The notes: generated by a model not told the origin, from the sequence alone. Counted from the first letter of the stretch, positions 17,509 through 26,396 are shown. The stretch: DNA of 64,000 nucleotides from Candidatus Tisiphia endosymbiont of Dioctria linearis (GCF_964026545.1 NZ_OZ032156.1:992001-1056000); one strand, 5' to 3'. Numbers and translations: made by a program.

Positions 17509-19656
17509 ATGTCAATATTAGATAAAACTTTTACAGGAATAAAGAAGGTAATTAAATGTCTTATATTGAGTTGTTTTTATGTTAATATACTCTATGTTTC
17601 TGTAGTATTAGCTAAACCTCCACATGAATATTTATCAAATGCTTTTAAAAGTGTGCTTAAAAATTTTGAAGAAAACCCTAGAATGCTCATTCCTGGTGGT
17701 TCTATACTATTAATAGATTACGATAAAAGCAAGTCGATTAGTCAAGATACTGAACCTATAGAGCAAATATCACAGCCATTTGTTAATACGCCACCTGCAT
17801 CAGCAACCGTAAATGTATCTCCAAATAATTTATTAAGAGACTCCTGTGATAATTGCGGAACAGACTCAAGTGATCAAAACACAGATTCTCTTGTTGAAAG
17901 GAATGATGTCCCCCATATTTATAAGGAAGTAAACTTAACTATTCATGACAATTATAAGGTAATAAACTTAGATTATGACACAGATTCTCTTGTTGAGATT
18001 AATGATAATTCTGATAATAGTTCGTTAATAGGTTCTAGTGGTCATGACACAGATTCTTTTGTTGAGATTAATGATAATTCTGATAATTTGTTCACATCAT
18101 TAGATTCTGCCAATACCCCGAGCGAGTCAGTGATTAGCCAAGATACTGAATCTGTAATACCAATTCATAGCCATCCGAATGTTAATACGATGTCACCTCC
18201 AGTGGAAGGAGTAGTTCAAGAAGAGCCAATCGTTCCAGAAAAAGCTGCCACTTCAGAAGTAGAAGCCACTTCAGAAGTAGAAGCCACTCCAGAAGTAAAA
18301 GCTACTCCAGAAGTAAAAGCTACTTCAGAAGTAGAAGCTACTCCAAAAGTAAAAGCTACTCCAGAAGGAGAAGCCACTTCAGAAGTAGAAGCCACTCCAG
18401 AAGTAAAAGCTACTCCAGAAGTAAAAGCTACTCCAGAAGTAAAAGCTACTTCAGAAGTAGAAGCTACTCCAAAAGTAAAAGCTACTCCAGAAGGAGAAGC
18501 TACTCCAGAAGGAGAGGCTACTCCAGAAAGAGAAGCTACTCCAGAAGGAGAAGCCACTCCAGAAGTAAAAGCTACTCCAAAAGTAAAAGATACTTCAGAA
18601 GGAGAAGCTGCATCTCCACAACCAGAAGCAGCTGTGATTACAACAACTAACACCGATGACATAGTACTATTACAAAAAGAAATAATAAGAAATATTGCCT
18701 TAGCGGTAAATGAAATAGTTATATTGTCTTATGAATTTACAAATTCAACTATTGATTTAAGATTAACCAATTTAAGGTATTTAAACAATCTTACCGTCCT
18801 TAGCTCTGGCGATGACGTTAATATTGTTCCTAAAAATTTGTGGATTAGTGGCACGATTGGGAAAGCTAAGTATAATGGTAAAAGCATGTTAAATGGGTAT
18901 ACTGGCAAAATTAGTGCGGTAACTATTGGCGAGGATATAGAGTTGCCAAGTGGTAGTATTATTGGGGGAGCTTATAACTATGTTCTCTCCAATTTTAAAT
19001 ATAAGAATCGTATTAACAAAATTGTTGTACATACCCATGTAATGTCGATATATGGTCAAACTAATTTGTCGGAAAAAGTAATATTACAGGGTTTTCTTTC
19101 TCTTGCTTTGGGTAATGTTTCTACAAAATTATCAGCGTATAATCAGCTAGTTAAAGCTAAATTTGCTGATACTTCCTATAGTAGCAAAGCAATAATTGCT
19201 TATAATTCAGGGATTAGCAGAGTATCAATTGTCCCATATATTGGGTTTAAATATGGAGGATATAATATTGCTAGATATAATGCAAGTTTTAAAACACAAA
19301 GCCTATTAGTTGCAGCTAGTAATGGCAGAAGAACTTCTGGGCTTATAGGGTTTGGAGTAATTATGCCAATGAATGTTAATAATACTAGCCAGATGGTTCC
19401 TGGGCTATATATGGAAGTCGAAAAGTTTTTGCGTAACAAACAAAAGAATCTGCATATGCAGATAGAGTCAGATCGATCTAACAATAGGGAGGAAGTATTA
19501 TTACTTGAAGAGGCGGCTAAATACCAGTATAAAATTGGCGGAACTATTACTATAAAATGTCAACTAGCAGAAATTATGGCAGCATATGAATATTTAGTTT
19601 TTAATAATAAATATTCCCACCATCAAGGTTCGCTAAAATTAAAATTATTGTTCTAA
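17509..19656 (+). CDS. Sca-like autotransporter with a hexapeptide-repeat passenger
   Basis: 715 aa. A signal peptide (about residues 1-35, long n-region, ending VVLA) precedes an acidic passenger with three DTDSLVEINDNSDN-like repeats (about 125-200) and then 20 hexapeptides of the ATPEVK/ATSEVE type (about 247-366). The C-terminal ~290 residues look like an autotransporter barrel: alternating strands, LWISGTIGKAKY, YIGFKYGGY, and a final strand ending LKLKLLF with terminal Phe. This is the layout of rickettsial surface cell antigens (Sca), which act in adhesion. Which Sca it is cannot be told. Preceded by GGAAGTAATATCA. Confidence 0.75.
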   Translation: MSILDKTFTGIKKVIKCLILSCFYVNILYVSVVLAKPPHEYLSNAFKSVLKNFEENPRMLIPGGSILLIDYDKSKSISQDTEPIEQISQPFVNTPPASATVNVSPNNLLRDSCDNCGTDSSDQNTDSLVERNDVPHIYKEVNLTIHDNYKVINLDYDTDSLVEINDNSDNSSLIGSSGHDTDSFVEINDNSDNLFTSLDSANTPSESVISQDTESVIPIHSHPNVNTMSPPVEGVVQEEPIVPEKAATSEVEATSEVEATPEVKATPEVKATSEVEATPKVKATPEGEATSEVEATPEVKATPEVKATPEVKATSEVEATPKVKATPEGEATPEGEATPEREATPEGEATPEVKATPKVKDTSEGEAASPQPEAAVITTTNTDDIVLLQKEIIRNIALAVNEIVILSYEFTNSTIDLRLTNLRYLNNLTVLSSGDDVNIVPKNLWISGTIGKAKYNGKSMLNGYTGKISAVTIGEDIELPSGSIIGGAYNYVLSNFKYKNRINKIVVHTHVMSIYGQTNLSEKVILQGFLSLALGNVSTKLSAYNQLVKAKFADTSYSSKAIIAYNSGISRVSIVPYIGFKYGGYNIARYNASFKTQSLLVAASNGRRTSGLIGFGVIMPMNVNNTSQMVPGLYMEVEKFLRNKQKNLHMQIESDRSNNREEVLLLEEAAKYQYKIGGTITIKCQLAEIMAAYEYLVFNNKYSHHQGSLKLKLLF
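18247..18606 (+). repeat. 20 tandem 18-bp units coding for ATPEVK-type hexapeptides
   Basis: Twenty consecutive in-frame 18-base units encode ATSEVE, ATPEVK, ATPKVK, ATPEGE and close variants, ending with DTSEGE. A block of about seven units recurs nearly identically, pointing to higher-order duplication. In-frame expansion or contraction by slippage would change passenger length without breaking the gene. Confidence 0.92.
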
Positions 19657-19744
19657 GATTAGTAACAGAAGGGGGTGCATATAAGAATTTACCGTTTTTT
19701 AAAAGAATTCACTTTTGATTATATGAAGGTTGCCCCTCAGATAT

Positions 19745-20671
19745 TTAATAGCAAGGTAGTCTAGTTATAGGGCTTTGTAAACCACGCATAAATTCTTCTG
19801 CGTTTAAGATTTTTCTTCCTTCTTGCTGTAATTTCTGGATGATCAAAGTACCTTTACCACAAGCTACCTCCAAAACACTGTTATTATTAACTACGGTACC
19901 AGGTGGCAAATTAATATCCAAATCGTTATAATACGCTTCCAGAATCTTTATAACTTTACCTCTATATTCAAAATATACACCAGGCCAAGGATTCATACCT
20001 CGAATTTTACAATCTATTTTGTAGGCAGTCTCACACCAATCTATCTTCCCTTCTTCTTTCTTAAGTTTATGAGCATAAGTTACCCCATTCTTATCCTGGA
20101 TAATTTTTGGTAAATTATCAATATTATCTAAGGTTTTAATCAATAAATCTGCTCCTATTTTTGCACATTGGTCATGCAAAATTGGTAAAGTTATTCTAGG
20201 AGAAAGTGACAATGAATGCTGCAATATAATATCACCAGTATCCAGCCCTTCATCCATCTGCATTATACATACAGAAGTTTCTAAATCACCTTCTATAATA
20301 GTACGTTGTAGTGGAGCTGCCCCCCTATGACGTGGTAAACTTGACGGATGAATATTAAGACATCCATATTTTTTAGCTTGCAGGATAACTTGCGGTATTA
20401 AAAACCCATAAGCAACTACCACTATTATATCCGCCTCAATTGAATTAATTAAATGGGTTACTTCTTCTGTCCTCAAAGTTTTAGGGGTATAAGTTGGAAT
20501 ATTATATTTTGATGCTAAGAGATGTACAGGCGATGCTACCTCATTTAGCCCTCTTCCTTTAGATTTTGCAGCTTGAGTAAATACGCCAACCACCGGGTGG
20601 TTGTTGCTGTTAATTAACTCCCTAAGAGTGGGTACAGCAAATTCTGGCGTACCCATAAAAATTACTTTCAT
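19745..20671 (-). CDS. fmt: methionyl-tRNA formyltransferase
   Basis: 308 aa. Formylates initiator Met-tRNA. The N-terminus MKVIFMGTPEFAVPTLREL, the catalytic NIHPSSLPRHRGAAPLQRTI segment, MDEGLDTGDI and the C-terminal GMNPWPGVYFE/KGTLIIQKLQ regions are all typical. Its ATG overlaps the stop of def (ATGA), so both are cotranscribed, coupling formylation and deformylation. In several Rickettsia fmt lies directly upstream of the 23S gene; here 23S is about 35 kb away. Confidence 0.96.
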   Translation of the reverse strand: MKVIFMGTPEFAVPTLRELINSNNHPVVGVFTQAAKSKGRGLNEVASPVHLLASKYNIPTYTPKTLRTEEVTHLINSIEADIIVVVAYGFLIPQVILQAKKYGCLNIHPSSLPRHRGAAPLQRTIIEGDLETSVCIMQMDEGLDTGDIILQHSLSLSPRITLPILHDQCAKIGADLLIKTLDNIDNLPKIIQDKNGVTYAHKLKKEEGKIDWCETAYKIDCKIRGMNPWPGVYFEYRGKVIKILEAYYNDLDINLPPGTVVNNNSVLEVACGKGTLIIQKLQQEGRKILNAEEFMRGLQSPITRLPCY

Positions 20672-21195
20672 AAATTATTATTTTTTAGCTTTTTTAATTT
20701 ACGTAACGCTATATCCTTTTTTATATTACTTAAATAATCAACTAACAACCTACCATCTAAATGATCCATCTCATGTTGAATAACCCTAGCAAGCCAACCA
20801 TCAGCTTTTAATTCTTGCTGTATATTGTTATAGTCTAAGAACCTTATACTTATAGACTCAGACCTTGCTACCTCAATCTGTTGCTCCGGTAAAGACAAAC
20901 ATCCTTCTACTGCTACAACTAATTCTTTAGATTTGTCTATTATTTCTGGATCTACGATAAATAACGGATAAAAATCTACAGTTCTTTCTGTGTCGTCATT
21001 CTTCTGTAAATCAACCACTAATATACGCTTAACTATTCCGATCTGAATTGCTGCAAGCCCTACCCCATGATCATGATACATGGTTTCAACCATATCATCC
21101 ATCAACTTTCTTATAGTATCATTGACTGTACCTACGGGCAAAGATTTTTGTTTTAATCTTGAATCCGGAGCAGTCACAATAGGTAACACAGACAT
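20668..21195 (-). CDS. def: peptide deformylase
   Basis: 175 aa metalloenzyme removing the formyl group from nascent proteins. All three motifs are present: GVGLAAIQIG, EGCLSLP (metal-ligand Cys) and QHEMDHLDG (HEXXH). Normal length. First gene of a def-fmt pair; the stop overlaps the fmt start by four bases. Confidence 0.96.
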   Translation of the reverse strand: MSVLPIVTAPDSRLKQKSLPVGTVNDTIRKLMDDMVETMYHDHGVGLAAIQIGIVKRILVVDLQKNDDTERTVDFYPLFIVDPEIIDKSKELVVAVEGCLSLPEQQIEVARSESISIRFLDYNNIQQELKADGWLARVIQHEMDHLDGRLLVDYLSNIKKDIALRKLKKLKNNNL

Positions 21196-21220
21196 AATTT
21201 TTAAACCACATAATTAGTTA

Positions 21221-21315
21221 TAGTCAATTCACGAGAATTGGGTAGCAGGAGTGATGCCTATAAGTAATAGGTGAGCATTGAGCGACGACGTCACCAATTT
21301 CTCATCAATTGACTA
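21221..21315. repeat. MITE family 1, 95-bp copy
   Basis: TAGTCAATTCACGAGAATTG to AATTGACTA, flanked by TA at 21219-21220 and 21316-21317. Compared with the 103-bp form it lacks about eight bases in the internal stem. It lies just upstream of def on the minus strand and could influence its promoter. Confidence 0.82.
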
Positions 21316-21350
21316 TATCACTGCCTCTTTCTTTAGAATAGCATATTTTA

Positions 21351-21429
21351 TCATTTTTTGCATCTCTGCAAAGCTTGACAATTATAAAAAATATTCTTTG
21401 CTAAATCTATTCCAATTGTGTTACATTTC
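21351..21429 (-). pseudogene. Possible IS110-family transposase N-terminal remnant
   Basis: The minus strand reads NTIGIDLAKNIFYNCQAL, closely resembling the TIGIDLAKNVF opening of IS110-family transposases, which carries the first catalytic Asp. Stops occur on both sides, so only a fragment remains, next to a family-1 MITE. The match is short, so the call is tentative. Confidence 0.5.
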
Positions 21430-21541
21430 AGCTATAGCTTCTCAGAATTTAGGAAAACCATTGATGGGATTATTTCTTGATTATTAATTATTTCCTAATA
21501 ATCTAAAATTATAGTATAACTTACAAAAAACTTAAGTGGAT

Positions 21542-22183
21542 ATGTTTAATATTACTGCAAAAAATAAACAACTAGATAGAGCTAAAGTATCTAGTATTTT
21601 TTGTAAATTAGGACAAAAAGAAAAAAAAGGAAAGACTAAAATCAGTGAATTGTTAACTGACTTTCATGAAAATGGTCTTCTACTAACGATGCTTTTTTTT
21701 GCCATACCAATTGCAATTCCCCTGCCGTATCCTCCGGGTTTTACTACTATAGTAGGGATTCCCTTGATCGTTTTATCGATGCAGATGTTGCTTGGCTTGA
21801 GACAAGTTTCTTTACCATCCAAAATTAATAACTATCAAATTAGCAATGATATACTTATTAATATAAGTAACAAGATTGTGCCAAAAATTAAATTGGTGGA
21901 AAAATATATACGACCAAGATTTAGTTTTGCAACCTCTATATATTGCGAACAATTTATTGGTTTAGTATCGCTAATTTGTGCTATTGCCATATCAATACCT
22001 TTACCTCTAACTAATGCTATACCTGCATTTGGTATTACTATAATGGCATTAGGTCTTTTAAATCGAGATGGATTAACTATATTTCTTGGGTTTATGGTTT
22101 CTATAGTTGGTCTCATTATAGCTGTTATAGCAATTACGGCTAGCTGGATTAGCATAAAATATTTATTTAATCTATTTTTCTAA
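21542..22183 (+). CDS. ExoD-family membrane protein
   Basis: 213 aa from the ATG at 21542; the frame also offers a GTG two codons earlier. The family signatures are FAIPIAIPLPYPPGFTTIVG and the mirrored AIAISIPLPLTNAIPAFGIT, each in a hydrophobic hairpin, with further membrane segments at the C-terminus. ExoD was named for a role in exopolysaccharide synthesis in rhizobia; its biochemical role is unknown. It is followed 13 bases later by purC. Confidence 0.85.
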   Translation: MFNITAKNKQLDRAKVSSIFCKLGQKEKKGKTKISELLTDFHENGLLLTMLFFAIPIAIPLPYPPGFTTIVGIPLIVLSMQMLLGLRQVSLPSKINNYQISNDILINISNKIVPKIKLVEKYIRPRFSFATSIYCEQFIGLVSLICAIAISIPLPLTNAIPAFGITIMALGLLNRDGLTIFLGFMVSIVGLIIAVIAITASWISIKYLFNLFF

Positions 22184-22196
22184 CGTTATTCTTCCA

Positions 22197-22916
22197 ATGA
22201 AACAAAAATTATATCAAGGATCAAGTAAAGTTCTTTATCAGTCACAAGAAGATTTTGCTTTTATTATGTCCTTTACTGACAAAATTACTTTAGAAAATGG
22301 TGAAATTTTTGATATTTCAGGTAAAGGGGTACTGAATAATAATATTTCATCCTTTATAATGAGTAAGCTTGATATGGTTGGGATAGAAAACCACCTAATT
22401 GAAAAAATGAATATGCGTGAACAATTAATACAATCTGTGGATATTTTCCCCATTCAAATATCGATTTCTACAGTAGCATGTGGCAGGTTTGTAAAAGAGT
22501 TCTCTATGGAAGAAGGATATGTATTCGATCACCCAATTATCGATTTTAGAGTTAGAAGCAGAGAATTAAAGCATCCTATAATTAATGAGCATCAAATACT
22601 GAATTTTGGTTGGTTAAATAAGCAAGAAATTGATGCAGTGAAACATCAGGCCATCAGAATACATGATTTTTTAAGTGGATTATTTGCAGGTATTGGAATA
22701 AGACTTGTTGAATGCAGACTAGAATTTGGTAGAGTGTTCAATGGTGAAGAATTTATGGTAATGTTGGCAGATGAAATCAGCCCTGATAATTGTCGTTTAT
22801 GGAATATGAGTAATAATGAGAAGCTTGGAGCAGAAATGATTGCCACTGATCCAGAAAAAGCTATTAAATCTTATCAGGCAATAGCTGAATTATTAAAAGA
22901 TAAAACTTATAGCTAA
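22197..22916 (+). CDS. purC: SAICAR synthase-like protein (PurC), orphan
   Basis: 239 aa, normal PurC length. The conserved motifs are GKGVLNNNIS, MNMREQLIQSVDIFPIQ, FGWLNKQEIDAV, IHDFLSGLFAGIGIRLVE and LADEISPDNCRLW. PurC joins aspartate to CAIR in purine synthesis. Rickettsiaceae lack most of that pathway and take nucleotides from the host, yet keep this gene; no other pur gene is in this window. The region after NEKLGAEM departs from the usual KLDKDRFR motif, so an altered substrate is possible. Confidence 0.88.
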   Translation: MKQKLYQGSSKVLYQSQEDFAFIMSFTDKITLENGEIFDISGKGVLNNNISSFIMSKLDMVGIENHLIEKMNMREQLIQSVDIFPIQISISTVACGRFVKEFSMEEGYVFDHPIIDFRVRSRELKHPIINEHQILNFGWLNKQEIDAVKHQAIRIHDFLSGLFAGIGIRLVECRLEFGRVFNGEEFMVMLADEISPDNCRLWNMSNNEKLGAEMIATDPEKAIKSYQAIAELLKDKTYS

Positions 22917-22991
22917 TCCTATATTCAAAGATAATTAGTATTAGTTCCCTCTACTAAATGTAAATTGTCAATAGACTTCTTTCGAAACTAA

Positions 22992-23039
22992 TCATATGAG
23001 CTCAAAATTATAAATTCCAGTTATAAGATTAAATCTAAT
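22992..23039 (-). pseudogene. IS5-type transposase C-terminal remnant
   Basis: The minus strand reads IRFNLITGIYNFELI then a stop. It is the same C-terminus as the remnant at 10465 (FGLKFNLIAGVYNF). It is cut off at 23040, where a different IS-like end (GGCACTGTTAACAAAAT) begins, so one element seems to have inserted into the other. Confidence 0.6.
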
Positions 23040-23046
23040 GGCACTG

Positions 23047-23148
23047 TTAACAAAATAATTTAAATAATTTAGCAAGAGCCAATGCGATAAAGCTGAGGAA
23101 GGTGGAATCAAGCTTGTCAAAACGCATGGCAATTCTTTTATTTTCCAT
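23047..23148 (-). pseudogene. IS5-family transposase C-terminal remnant
   Basis: 33 codons: MENKRIAMRFDKLDSTFLSF, then IALALAKLFKLFC and a stop. This is the last motif of IS5-type DDE transposases: the catalytic Glu of EN-RIA-R-DKL followed by the helix TFLSFIALA. The rest of the gene is missing. The end of this element (GGCACTGTTAACAAAAT) resembles the tips of the family-4 MITEs. Confidence 0.75.
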
Positions 23149-23257
23149 TATTAACACTCTGATTTAATACTCCTATTATTTAAATTGAATAATAGAAGTA
23201 TAGGTTGAAAATAATGGGTTAATAAGGCTACGATTTTCCACTTTTAGGGTGGGGCAA

Positions 23258-23309
23258 AATTGAACGCACATTAACCCATTTACTGGGTCATTATTGCACG
23301 CTTTTTAAC
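23258..23309. repeat. Family-6 repeat, right part (AACGCACATTAACCCATTTA)
   Basis: About 50 bases ending ATTATTGCACGCTTTTTAAC, nearly identical to the right two thirds of the 71-bp palindrome at 26326. The left arm is missing. It lies just past the 3' end of the BPL_N gene. Confidence 0.7.
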
Positions 23310-23338
23310 AACTGTGAAAGCTCACCATTAGAACGCAC

Positions 23339-24085
23339 TTATTCTGTTTTAATAAACAACATATTTAAAATATGTTTAACTAACATAATTCTTGACTTAT
23401 TATGTTTAATTAATGAACCTATAATAGGATTGAGTAATTTAGAATGTCGCATTAGATAAGGATCGTACTCAAAATGCACTCCACTTAAAATAGCCCTGCC
23501 CCTACCGAGTTTACACATTATAATAGCTGCCTTACAATCTTCATAATTAGCAATAATTTTTGTATTAGCTACATTTTGGGCATCTAAAAAATAGCCTCCT
23601 CCATTATAAAAAACCATAGAATCTTCAGGAAGATTAGGAGTATTTAAGATTATCCTAGCGGCTCTTGCTCCTTTATTTGAATTATAGTAATACTTACATA
23701 AGGCTGGACCTATGACACCCCCCTGATATATGGCAAGTTCTCGAGTGCTTACTACTTCTATGGGGGAAGATTTAGCAAATTCTAGGTAAGTACCACTATA
23801 ATATGCTCCTGCACATGTTCCGAGAAAACTACCACCTTGCATTAAATAGTTTTGTATATGCTTATTGCCTTTGCCGTTAAGATGTTCCGCATAGCATCTA
23901 TCTTTTCCTCCTGGAATAATAAGTAAACTAGTATTATCAATCCAATCTCCTCTTATAATTTCTTCTGCAGAAATATAACTTATATGATATTTTGTTGAAA
24001 CATAATGAACAAAACTATTAAAGGTATGATACAAGCTTTCCTTCGATGTACCTAGCCCATTATAGATTCTGATTGATGGTATCAT
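23339..24085 (-). CDS. BPL_N-type glutamine amidotransferase-like protein
   Basis: 248 aa. A class I amidotransferase-like fold: LLIIPGGKD and the nucleophile elbow GTCAGAYYSG with Cys. This matches the BPL_N family, named for the N-terminal domain of some eukaryotic biotin-protein ligases. No biotin ligase catalytic domain is present, so the annotation biotin ligase would be wrong. Its ATG overlaps the coq7 stop by one base, so the two are cotranscribed. Function unknown. Confidence 0.75.
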   Translation of the reverse strand: MIPSIRIYNGLGTSKESLYHTFNSFVHYVSTKYHISYISAEEIIRGDWIDNTSLLIIPGGKDRCYAEHLNGKGNKHIQNYLMQGGSFLGTCAGAYYSGTYLEFAKSSPIEVVSTRELAIYQGGVIGPALCKYYYNSNKGARAARIILNTPNLPEDSMVFYNGGGYFLDAQNVANTKIIANYEDCKAAIIMCKLGRGRAILSGVHFEYDPYLMRHSKLLNPIIGSLIKHNKSRIMLVKHILNMLFIKTE

Positions 24086-24624
24086 TAAATTTTTTTACTC
24101 AAACTAATAGCTATATTACACATTAACTTGATAATTTTATTAATTAGGGGGGCAAATACTACTTCATTACTACCTTGCACTAGAGCTATATCTTTATGCT
24201 CCGTTTCATCAGACTGAAATTGCTTTATACTATCTAACAATTCTTTTTCTAAATTATATTCTTCGAGATAGTCTATTTGCTTCTGATAATGTTGTTCAAT
24301 CACTTCTTCTACACTTTGGGTTAGTAGCATGGCAGTTTTTGTTCCTATTAATATTGATCCACTACCAAGTACATAACCAATAATATGCCAAAATGGCATT
24401 AAGATCGTTGGTCTAACATTACCTTGTAATAACAAGTTAGTAAAGTAGCTTAAATGCACTTCTTCTTGCTGCATCATATGTTTTATTGTAGGATAGGTTT
24501 GATGGTTTCTACAATAATTTAATTGTCCCTCATAAATTCGTTTTGCACCGTATTCTCCGGCGCGATCAACTCTAATAATTTCTTTGATGATATTTCTTGA
24601 ATTGGTAAAGTCGGGTCTTGCCAT
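24085..24624 (-). CDS. coq7: Demethoxyubiquinone hydroxylase, COQ7 family
   Basis: 179 aa di-iron protein acting in ubiquinone synthesis. The duplicated iron-binding pattern is visible: RVDRAGEYGAKRIYEGQ (Glu), MQQEEVHLSYF (E..H), VEEVIEQHYQ (Glu) and DETEHKDIA (E..H). Membrane association is expected through the hydrophobic LGSGSILIGTKTAML stretch. First gene of a two-gene unit with the BPL_N protein. Confidence 0.92.
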   Translation of the reverse strand: MARPDFTNSRNIIKEIIRVDRAGEYGAKRIYEGQLNYCRNHQTYPTIKHMMQQEEVHLSYFTNLLLQGNVRPTILMPFWHIIGYVLGSGSILIGTKTAMLLTQSVEEVIEQHYQKQIDYLEEYNLEKELLDSIKQFQSDETEHKDIALVQGSNEVVFAPLINKIIKLMCNIAISLSKKI

Positions 24625-24722
24625 ACGCCCTAGTTCATTTAAATAATGTTATTAAAATTTATTCTATCAAGAAATATAATACAGCAATCTATCAGTTCCT
24701 TAAAAGATAAATTTATATTTTA

Positions 24723-24751
24723 TTGACAGTTTAGTGTCATTATTGTATAAG
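24723..24751 (+). promoter_or_regulatory. Sigma70-type promoter of rpmH-rnpA
   Basis: TTGACA at 24723-24728 and TATAAG at 24746-24751 are separated by exactly 17 bases and lie 33 bases before the rpmH start. This is close to consensus, as expected for a ribosomal protein gene. Confidence 0.75.
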
Positions 24752-24783
24752 TAAATCTGTTCCTTTGTATTGGATATGAATTT

Positions 24784-24918
24784 ATGAAACGCACATTTCA
24801 ACCTAGCAATTTAGTAAGAAAAAGAAGGCATGGGTTTAAGGCAAGAATGGCAACTGTTGGTGGTAGAGAGATTTTAAGGAAGCGTCGGGCAAAAGGCAGA
24901 AAGAAGTTATCAGCATAG
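24784..24918 (+). CDS. rpmH: 50S ribosomal protein L34
   Basis: 44 aa: begins [18 protein letters not shown], then [20 protein letters not shown] and ends RKKLSA. L34 is among the most conserved small ribosomal proteins and this is complete. It is followed three bases later by rnpA, the standard bacterial order. Confidence 0.98.
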   Translation: MKRTFQPSNLVRKRRHGFKARMATVGGREILRKRRAKGRKKLSA

Positions 24919-24921
24919 GCA

Positions 24922-25335
24922 GTGCTTATTTTATCTCTAAAAAATCAAAAAGAATTTGACCTAGTTAATAAGTTAGGCAAAAAGTTCTATAGTCCTTATT
25001 TTATCACAGTAATAGCAAAAGATTTTACTAAGCTTCTTGCAAAATTAAATGCAAGGAATAATGCTGGTGGCAAGACTACCAATCAAACACGGCTATGTAA
25101 GAAATCTGGTGAAGTTTTATTGCTTTTTGGCATAAAAGCCGGAAGAAAATTAGGAAACGCTGTTATTCGCAATAAAATTAAGAGGCGTATCAGGCATTTA
25201 GTTAGGCTTCTAAGTAAAGAAACACAAATTAAACCCAATAGCTGGGCAATAATAATTATTTCTAAGAAAGGTTTTGATCAAATTGAGTTTGCAACTTTAC
25301 TAAGCGAATTATACAGGATATTTTCAAAGGCATAA
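24922..25335 (+). CDS. rnpA: Ribonuclease P protein component
   Basis: 137 aa. Protein subunit of RNase P, which matures tRNA 5' ends together with the rnpB RNA (not in the window). It starts with GTG, three bases after rpmH. The N-terminal LKNQKEFDLVNKLGKKF and the RNR box KLGNAVIRNKIKRRIRHLVR are typical. A longer insert (about residues 33-60) separates the two halves compared with short RnpA proteins. Confidence 0.92.
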   Translation: MLILSLKNQKEFDLVNKLGKKFYSPYFITVIAKDFTKLLAKLNARNNAGGKTTNQTRLCKKSGEVLLLFGIKAGRKLGNAVIRNKIKRRIRHLVRLLSKETQIKPNSWAIIIISKKGFDQIEFATLLSELYRIFSKA

Positions 25336-25363
25336 TAGACTCGTGAGTGTTCACACTACTAAC

Positions 25364-26224
25364 CTAAATTTCTCTATTACTAACCCATTGATAGGCAGTA
25401 GGATCACTAAATACTTGTCGTAAAAATTGATTGTTCAGAGCATGGCTGGTTTTATAACCAGTGATGTTAGCTATTAGATACCCTCCTGTAGTATATAAAT
25501 CTCCGAATAGATCAAGAAGTTTATGCCGCACGAATTCATCAGTATATCTAAGCCCATCGTGATTTATTATAATATCTTGATCTATACCTATAGCGTTATC
25601 GAGAGATGCCCCACGTGCCAGCCCTTTGCTTTTTAAATATTCAAGTTCATGGATAAATCCAAAAGTTCTAGCATCAGCAATATTATTTTTAAAAGATTCA
25701 TTTTCTGAGAAGAGTAAATTTTGCTTGCCAATAGCTTTACTAGCAAAATCTATTGTCATATCAACTGTCATACTATGAGCAGGGCTACACACTAACTCGC
25801 AATCTTTGTGAATTGCCCTAATTTCTTTTAAGATTTTTAGGTATTTTTTTGGAGCATTTTGTAATTGTCGCCCAGCACATTCTATCATAAAAACAAAAGC
25901 TTTACTGCTACCATCCATTATTGGTACTTCAGAACCATCGATTTCAATTATTAAATTATCAATTCCACATCCCCAAAGAGCTGCCATTAAATGCTCTATA
26001 GTTGAAACGGAAATATTATGTTCATTTTTTATGGTAGTAGAGAAAGAAGTCTCTGAGACATTCAAACAACTAGCTTGAATAAAATTTATTTCTTGCCGCA
26101 CATCAGTCCTGACAAAAACAATGCCAGTATTTTCTACAGCTGGTCTTAAAGTCAACTGAGTAATGTTACCGGAATGAACGCCTACCCCATAACAACTTAC
26201 AGGGTTTAGTATTGATACTTGCAT
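25364..26224 (-). CDS. lpxC: UDP-3-O-acyl-N-acetylglucosamine deacetylase
   Basis: 286 aa zinc enzyme of the committed step of lipid A synthesis. The metal- and substrate-binding regions are present: [17 protein letters not shown] (His), [11 protein letters not shown], and [18 protein letters not shown] (H...D), with a late catalytic His in [10 protein letters not shown]. Length is slightly under the usual 300. Together with kdsD, lpt and msbA it shows the organism makes LPS. Confidence 0.95.
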   Translation of the reverse strand: MQVSILNPVSCYGVGVHSGNITQLTLRPAVENTGIVFVRTDVRQEINFIQASCLNVSETSFSTTIKNEHNISVSTIEHLMAALWGCGIDNLIIEIDGSEVPIMDGSSKAFVFMIECAGRQLQNAPKKYLKILKEIRAIHKDCELVCSPAHSMTVDMTIDFASKAIGKQNLLFSENESFKNNIADARTFGFIHELEYLKSKGLARGASLDNAIGIDQDIIINHDGLRYTDEFVRHKLLDLFGDLYTTGGYLIANITGYKTSHALNNQFLRQVFSDPTAYQWVSNREI

Positions 26225-26325
26225 TGGTCAATTTTACTAATTTTAAAAATTAAATTGATTTTAGTATTTTAACCACTTATATGCAAGTGACATTATGTTA
26301 CAAAATATTACATCAATATACACTT

Positions 26326-26396
26326 GTTAAAAAGCGTGCAATAATGTTGAACGCACATTAACCCATTTAGTGGATCATTATTGCACGCTTTTTAAC
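26326..26396. repeat. Family-6 palindromic element, 71 bp
   Basis: GTTAAAAAGCGTGCAATAAT at the left pairs with ATTATTGCACGCTTTTTAAC at the right around a loop of about 30 bases. A truncated copy is at 23258-23309. The stem is nearly perfect, and the element lies between the cvpA 3' end and the lpxC start, where it could terminate cvpA. Confidence 0.8.

Noticed and set aside
18247..18606. Regular repeats that could suggest a CRISPR array
   Set aside because: Units are contiguous, 18 bases, in frame, and have no spacers; they code for hexapeptides.
18216..18662. 148-codon minus-strand frame rich in Ser/Val/Gly
   Set aside because: It is the mirror of the 18-bp tandem repeats of the autotransporter; the periodic composition keeps the opposite frame open by chance.
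23339..24085. Annotation as biotin-protein ligase
   Set aside because: Only the amidotransferase-like BPL_N domain is present; the ligase catalytic domain is missing.
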